Part shown: piece after piece, positions 61,015 through 64,000 of the stretch | How positions within the stretch are numbered: position 1 is the stretch's first letter | Layout: each line of letters starts with the position of its first letter | Origin: Drosophila pseudoobscura | Lineage: Eukaryota; Arthropoda; Insecta; Diptera; Drosophilidae | Reading direction: 5' to 3' | DNA: 64,000 nucleotides | Assembly (NCBI RefSeq): GCF_009870125.1 | Contig: NC_046680.1 | Location: forward strand, 7,874,001 to 7,938,000 | The notes under the pieces: generated by a model | What the model was told of the DNA's origin: nothing | Database searches by the model: none | What the model saw: only the letters and a program-made list of their open reading frames with translations | Program-made: the position numbers and the translations under genes

Positions 61015-62866
61015 ATGTGGATTAGTGACGTCGTTGCCTCCTGGCTAAGAACACAAGAGCGTCGTTGGCCAGAAATCAAGTTTCGGTGCAGTTTCGTTAT
61101 TGGTTTTGGCACACAAACGAGTTTTGCATTGGCTGCAGCTACCTATTCACCTGCCTATACTCCTTCCTCTGGTCAGTTCTGTGGTTTCGAGTGAACGGTG
61201 TGGTCGCTGCCACCGATTGCACTTGCAATGACGATCACGTCGTTTTCTTTGGTGACCAAAGGTTGGCTCCCCATCGATGGGGCCATCAAGATTCGTTTTC
61301 ACAACATTTTCTTTGCAGGACCCGCATTGGGCATCCGTCACCTCCAGGTGCTGTTCCTCTTCACGTGCGCCACCCTGGTCATGCTCCAGCAGATGAACAT
61401 GAGCGTTGCCATTGTGGCGATTACGAATTCCAACAGCAGCAATCTAGACTACCCAGAGTACCATCTAAATGGGCAGCAGAAGTCGTATATTCTGAGCAGT
61501 ACCTTCTGGGGCTGCTGCTTCACCCAACTGCTGGGCGGCTACTTCTCCAGCAGATTCGGAGCCAAGATGCTGCTTTTTGTGATATCGCTGGCCACCGGTC
61601 TCCTCAGCGTGGTCACGCCGTTCTCTATTGCCTGGGGGGGCTGGAAACTGCTTTTTGGGGTGCGCCTACTGCAGGGCCTGGTCATGGGCGGCATGTGGCC
61701 CTGCCTGTACACGCATCTGGCCAAATGGTGTCCCAAAAAGGAGCAGAATCGCTTTGGTGGCATCATGACGACTGGCCTGGATTGTGGTACAGCACTGGGC
61801 TTTGCTCTCAGTGGAGTCCTTTCCGCTTCTCACCTCGGTTGGCCCAGCTCCTTCTATGTCCCAGGTAAGTGAGTGTGCCAGCCTCATTCTCAGCCAATTC
61901 TTTAATGAGTTGTCTCCTAGGTTACGTTGGGATTGTGTGGTGCCTGCTTTGGCTGCGCTATGGCGCCAATTCTCCCTCCGAATCGCTCTTTATTTCGCTG
62001 GCTGAGAGGAAATATATTGAGTTGTCCCTGGAACAGAGTAATGCCCCCAAAGGCGAGATTCCACTAGTGCCCTGGCGTCACATATTGACCTCACGTCCGT
62101 TTCTCGTTCTGGCCTTCTGCAAGATGAGTCAGGCCTGCAGCTTCTACACGCTGATGCAGCAAATTCCACGCTACATTCATGGCATCTTCCGGTATAGCAT
62201 TTGGGCGAACGCCTTGCTCTCCGCGCTGCCCTTTGTGATCATGCTGATGTTTTCCTACTTTTTCATCTTCCTGGCCGAGTATCTGACGCAGCGGCGGAAC
62301 ATTCCCCTGCCAATTCTTCGCAAAACCATCAATTCGTATGCCTCCTGGACTCCTGCCATTGCTCTAGTGGCGCTCACCTACATCAGCGACCAGAATGTTG
62401 TTGGCATCATCTGTTGTCTGGTTGCAGCGGTGGCTGCCATCTCTGGCCAGGCGATTGGCTGCTCTCTCAATCATGTGGATCTCGCTCCAAACTTTGCAGG
62501 GCTTCTGTTTGGCATCAGCAACACTTTGATGTCGGGGGCAGGTGTAATATCGCCGCTCATCATCGGCTTTGTGGTGACCAATGAAGTAAGTAATAATATA
62601 CAGAATCAACTTCCCATATAGGATAATACGTATCGCATGTACTCACTTTACAGTCGGATCGTACGCAGTGGCGCTCTGTGTTTCTGGGAATTGCCGCAGT
62701 TCTGTTTGTGGGAAATTTGTTGTATTTGATTTTTGGCGAAATGACTGTGCAGCCATGGAATGGACCCAAGCCCGTGGAGACAGGAACTGCAGTGGAAAAC
62801 CAAACAGCAGGACCTATGCCAGCTCCAGATGGGCCGCCTTCCATGGAGAAATTTACCTATTTTTAG
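61015..62866 (+). CDS. SLC17-type MFS transporter, paralogue D (5' end uncertain)
   Basis: The secure part is 61,319-61,864, 61,921-62,585 and 62,654-62,866, starting at GPALGIRHLQVLFLF. The preceding acceptor tttctttgcag is strong and in the same phase as in A and B. For the first exon I propose 61,015-61,171 (MWISDVVASWLR to TPSS plus G, donor g|gtcagt), giving 526 residues. Alternatives are an unspliced start at 61,228 or a short exon further upstream. D is the most divergent member. It lacks the intron after the DYP/NFP position and instead has a unique 56-nt intron after YVPG. Motif A is weakened to GGYFSSRFGA. The TIDLSPNHAG segment has become HVDLAPNFAG. The family last intron, before SDRTQW, is kept. 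Confidence 0.75.
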
Positions 62867-63433
62867 CACCACTTCGATCCAGAATGCATACAATTTTCAC
62901 GCGATTCAAACCGTTTTAATTCGATTACGAACTGATATCTGGGTCTGCAGCCCAGAAGGCTGCAAGTCAAAAGGAAGTGGGTGTGGTGGGAAGGGTAGGG
63001 TTGGTCGAACATCTGACACATACGCCGGATCCGAGTTGCAAGCCTTCATGGCCGGGAGCTTACATTCGACTTGGCCCGATCTCCCATTAGGATGAGGTGG
63101 GCTGTCCCTCGTCCCTCGGGTTCAGTTCAGATGCCAGTCCGAGAGTGCATCCACAACGCTCTGGTCTGCGATGGCCGACTGCTGCAAGCATCCAGAAGAA
63201 TTTCAGTCAATCGTCTTTATTGATTTTTAATCCAAAGCTCGGGCTGATCCTCGTTTATGTGCCGGATTACTTCATCGACGAAATGTATGTAAAACTATAA
63301 CAAATACTCCAATATCTATTCTTTGAGTTGAGTTTGAGTTCTTCACCCTTCGCAAAGGCGGGCGGCCAATTAATAATAGCTTGCTAACTTAAAATCCAAA
63401 AAAGAAAATCACAATAATGTGTACATATGTATA
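62867..63433. other. Convergent 3' spacer
   Basis: Lies between transporter D (+) and the spatacsin homologue (-). tttatt at 63,216-63,221 is a minus-strand AATAAA for the latter. No gene seen. Confidence 0.5.
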
Positions 63434-64000
63434 TCATGTGTCCGCTGCTGTGTGGAACTCGTTGCGCCCGAAATTCGTGTCGCGCAGATAGTAAACCGGC
63501 GAATCGTTTATCAACGACAACAGAATGGGCTTGAGGCCTAAAATGGATGCCAATTTGTATTTGAGTGTCACCGACTTAATCAGTTCGACCAGATGGGCCA
63601 GGGACTCCTCCTGCTTGGCGGTTGTGGCATTGCTCTGGGCGTGTACCAAGTACCTGATAGAATCGAGAATATCGAGATTAAGACAAAACTAGAGCTGTGT
63701 AAGTACGTCTATCCTTACCCCTTGACCACTTGTTCGATCACATCGTCGCTTAAACGCTGATGGCAGAGATACTCCTGAAGATATAGTGGGTTCTGCTGCA
63801 GCACAAATTGGGAGAGAATGGCCTCGCTCCAGTTAATATCGTAGCCATAGGCGCGACTCAATATCAGAGTTTGCGGGACACTAGAAAAGTGTACATTCAA
63901 TTAGTAAGGGCCTGAAGATCAATGCTAGAATTGTACCTGATTTGCGTGTTGACAAGTTCACGAAACTGTTCCCTAGATCGGACGCCTATGACGCTCACAC
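63434..64000 (-). CDS. Spatacsin: Spatacsin (SPG11) homologue, C-terminal end only
   Basis: The minus-strand gene runs off the right edge. Exons seen are 63,937-64,000 (partial), 63,719-63,880 and 63,434-63,653, with two phase-2 introns of 56 and 65 nt. The translation contains VPQTLILSRAYGYDINWSEA, then NPLYLQEYLCHQRL, then SVTLKYKLASILG. These align with the C-terminus of human spatacsin as I remember it (AEAYDFVPDWAEVLYQQVI, SYLEEFKQQKLL, EDVYLYYKLAYEHK). Spatacsin acts with spastizin and AP-5 in lysosome reformation, and its loss causes hereditary spastic paraplegia in people. Only about 150 residues are visible. The predicted stop is TGA at 63,434-63,436. Confidence 0.75.

Overview
The window is nuclear DNA of a Drosophila species. 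The evidence is the compact intron/exon style (55-70 nt introns with gtragt donors), abundant (CA)n/(GA)n microsatellites, DRE and CGATA promoter motifs, a DINE-1/mini-me-like element and proteins that match fly Cyclin B, bellwether and stall almost end to end. The proteins differ from my memory of D. melanogaster by enough to suggest another species group. The repeat content and the mini-me-like element make the obscura group a reasonable guess, but that is inference. CycB and bellwether lie near each other on Muller element C in D. melanogaster.

Layout. About 1-13,320 is single-copy noncoding DNA rich in microsatellites, with no gene I can support. About 13,320-17,640 is AT-rich and ends in a local repeat array abutting the CycB promoter. 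CycB (+, 17,874-20,043) and the ATP synthase alpha gene blw (-, 22,867-25,327) are convergent. About 25,411-30,620 is a second repeat-rich stretch: a 761-bp terminal-inverted-repeat element just upstream of blw, copies of the CycB-side repeat in inverted orientation, and a DINE-1-like element. The ADAMTS-type metalloprotease gene stall (+, 32,221-38,992, ten coding exons) follows. Next is a 17-exon gene (+, 42,193-51,642) for a protein with three ankyrin modules, an acidic linker and a Dpy-30/RIIa-like segment. One of its introns contains a complete two-exon gene for a divergent phosphagen (arginine) kinase homologue (48,151-49,797) that has lost the catalytic residues. Four tandem SLC17-type MFS transporter genes (52,355-62,866) follow, and the right edge holds the 3' end of a spatacsin (SPG11) homologue on the minus strand.

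Function. The first two genes are housekeeping: mitotic CDK1 cyclin and mitochondrial F1 catalytic-head subunit. stall is a secreted extracellular-matrix protease. The ankyrin/Dpy-30 gene with its nested pseudo-kinase is the least familiar system here and the best candidate for something undescribed. The MFS genes are a locally expanded family of proton- or sodium-coupled organic anion or phosphate transporters whose intron patterns record gains and losses.

Limits. Exon boundaries were derived by hand from splice consensus and phase. They close without frame errors for all genes except the first exon of the fourth transporter, which is uncertain. UTRs, transcription starts and regulatory motifs are pattern matches only.
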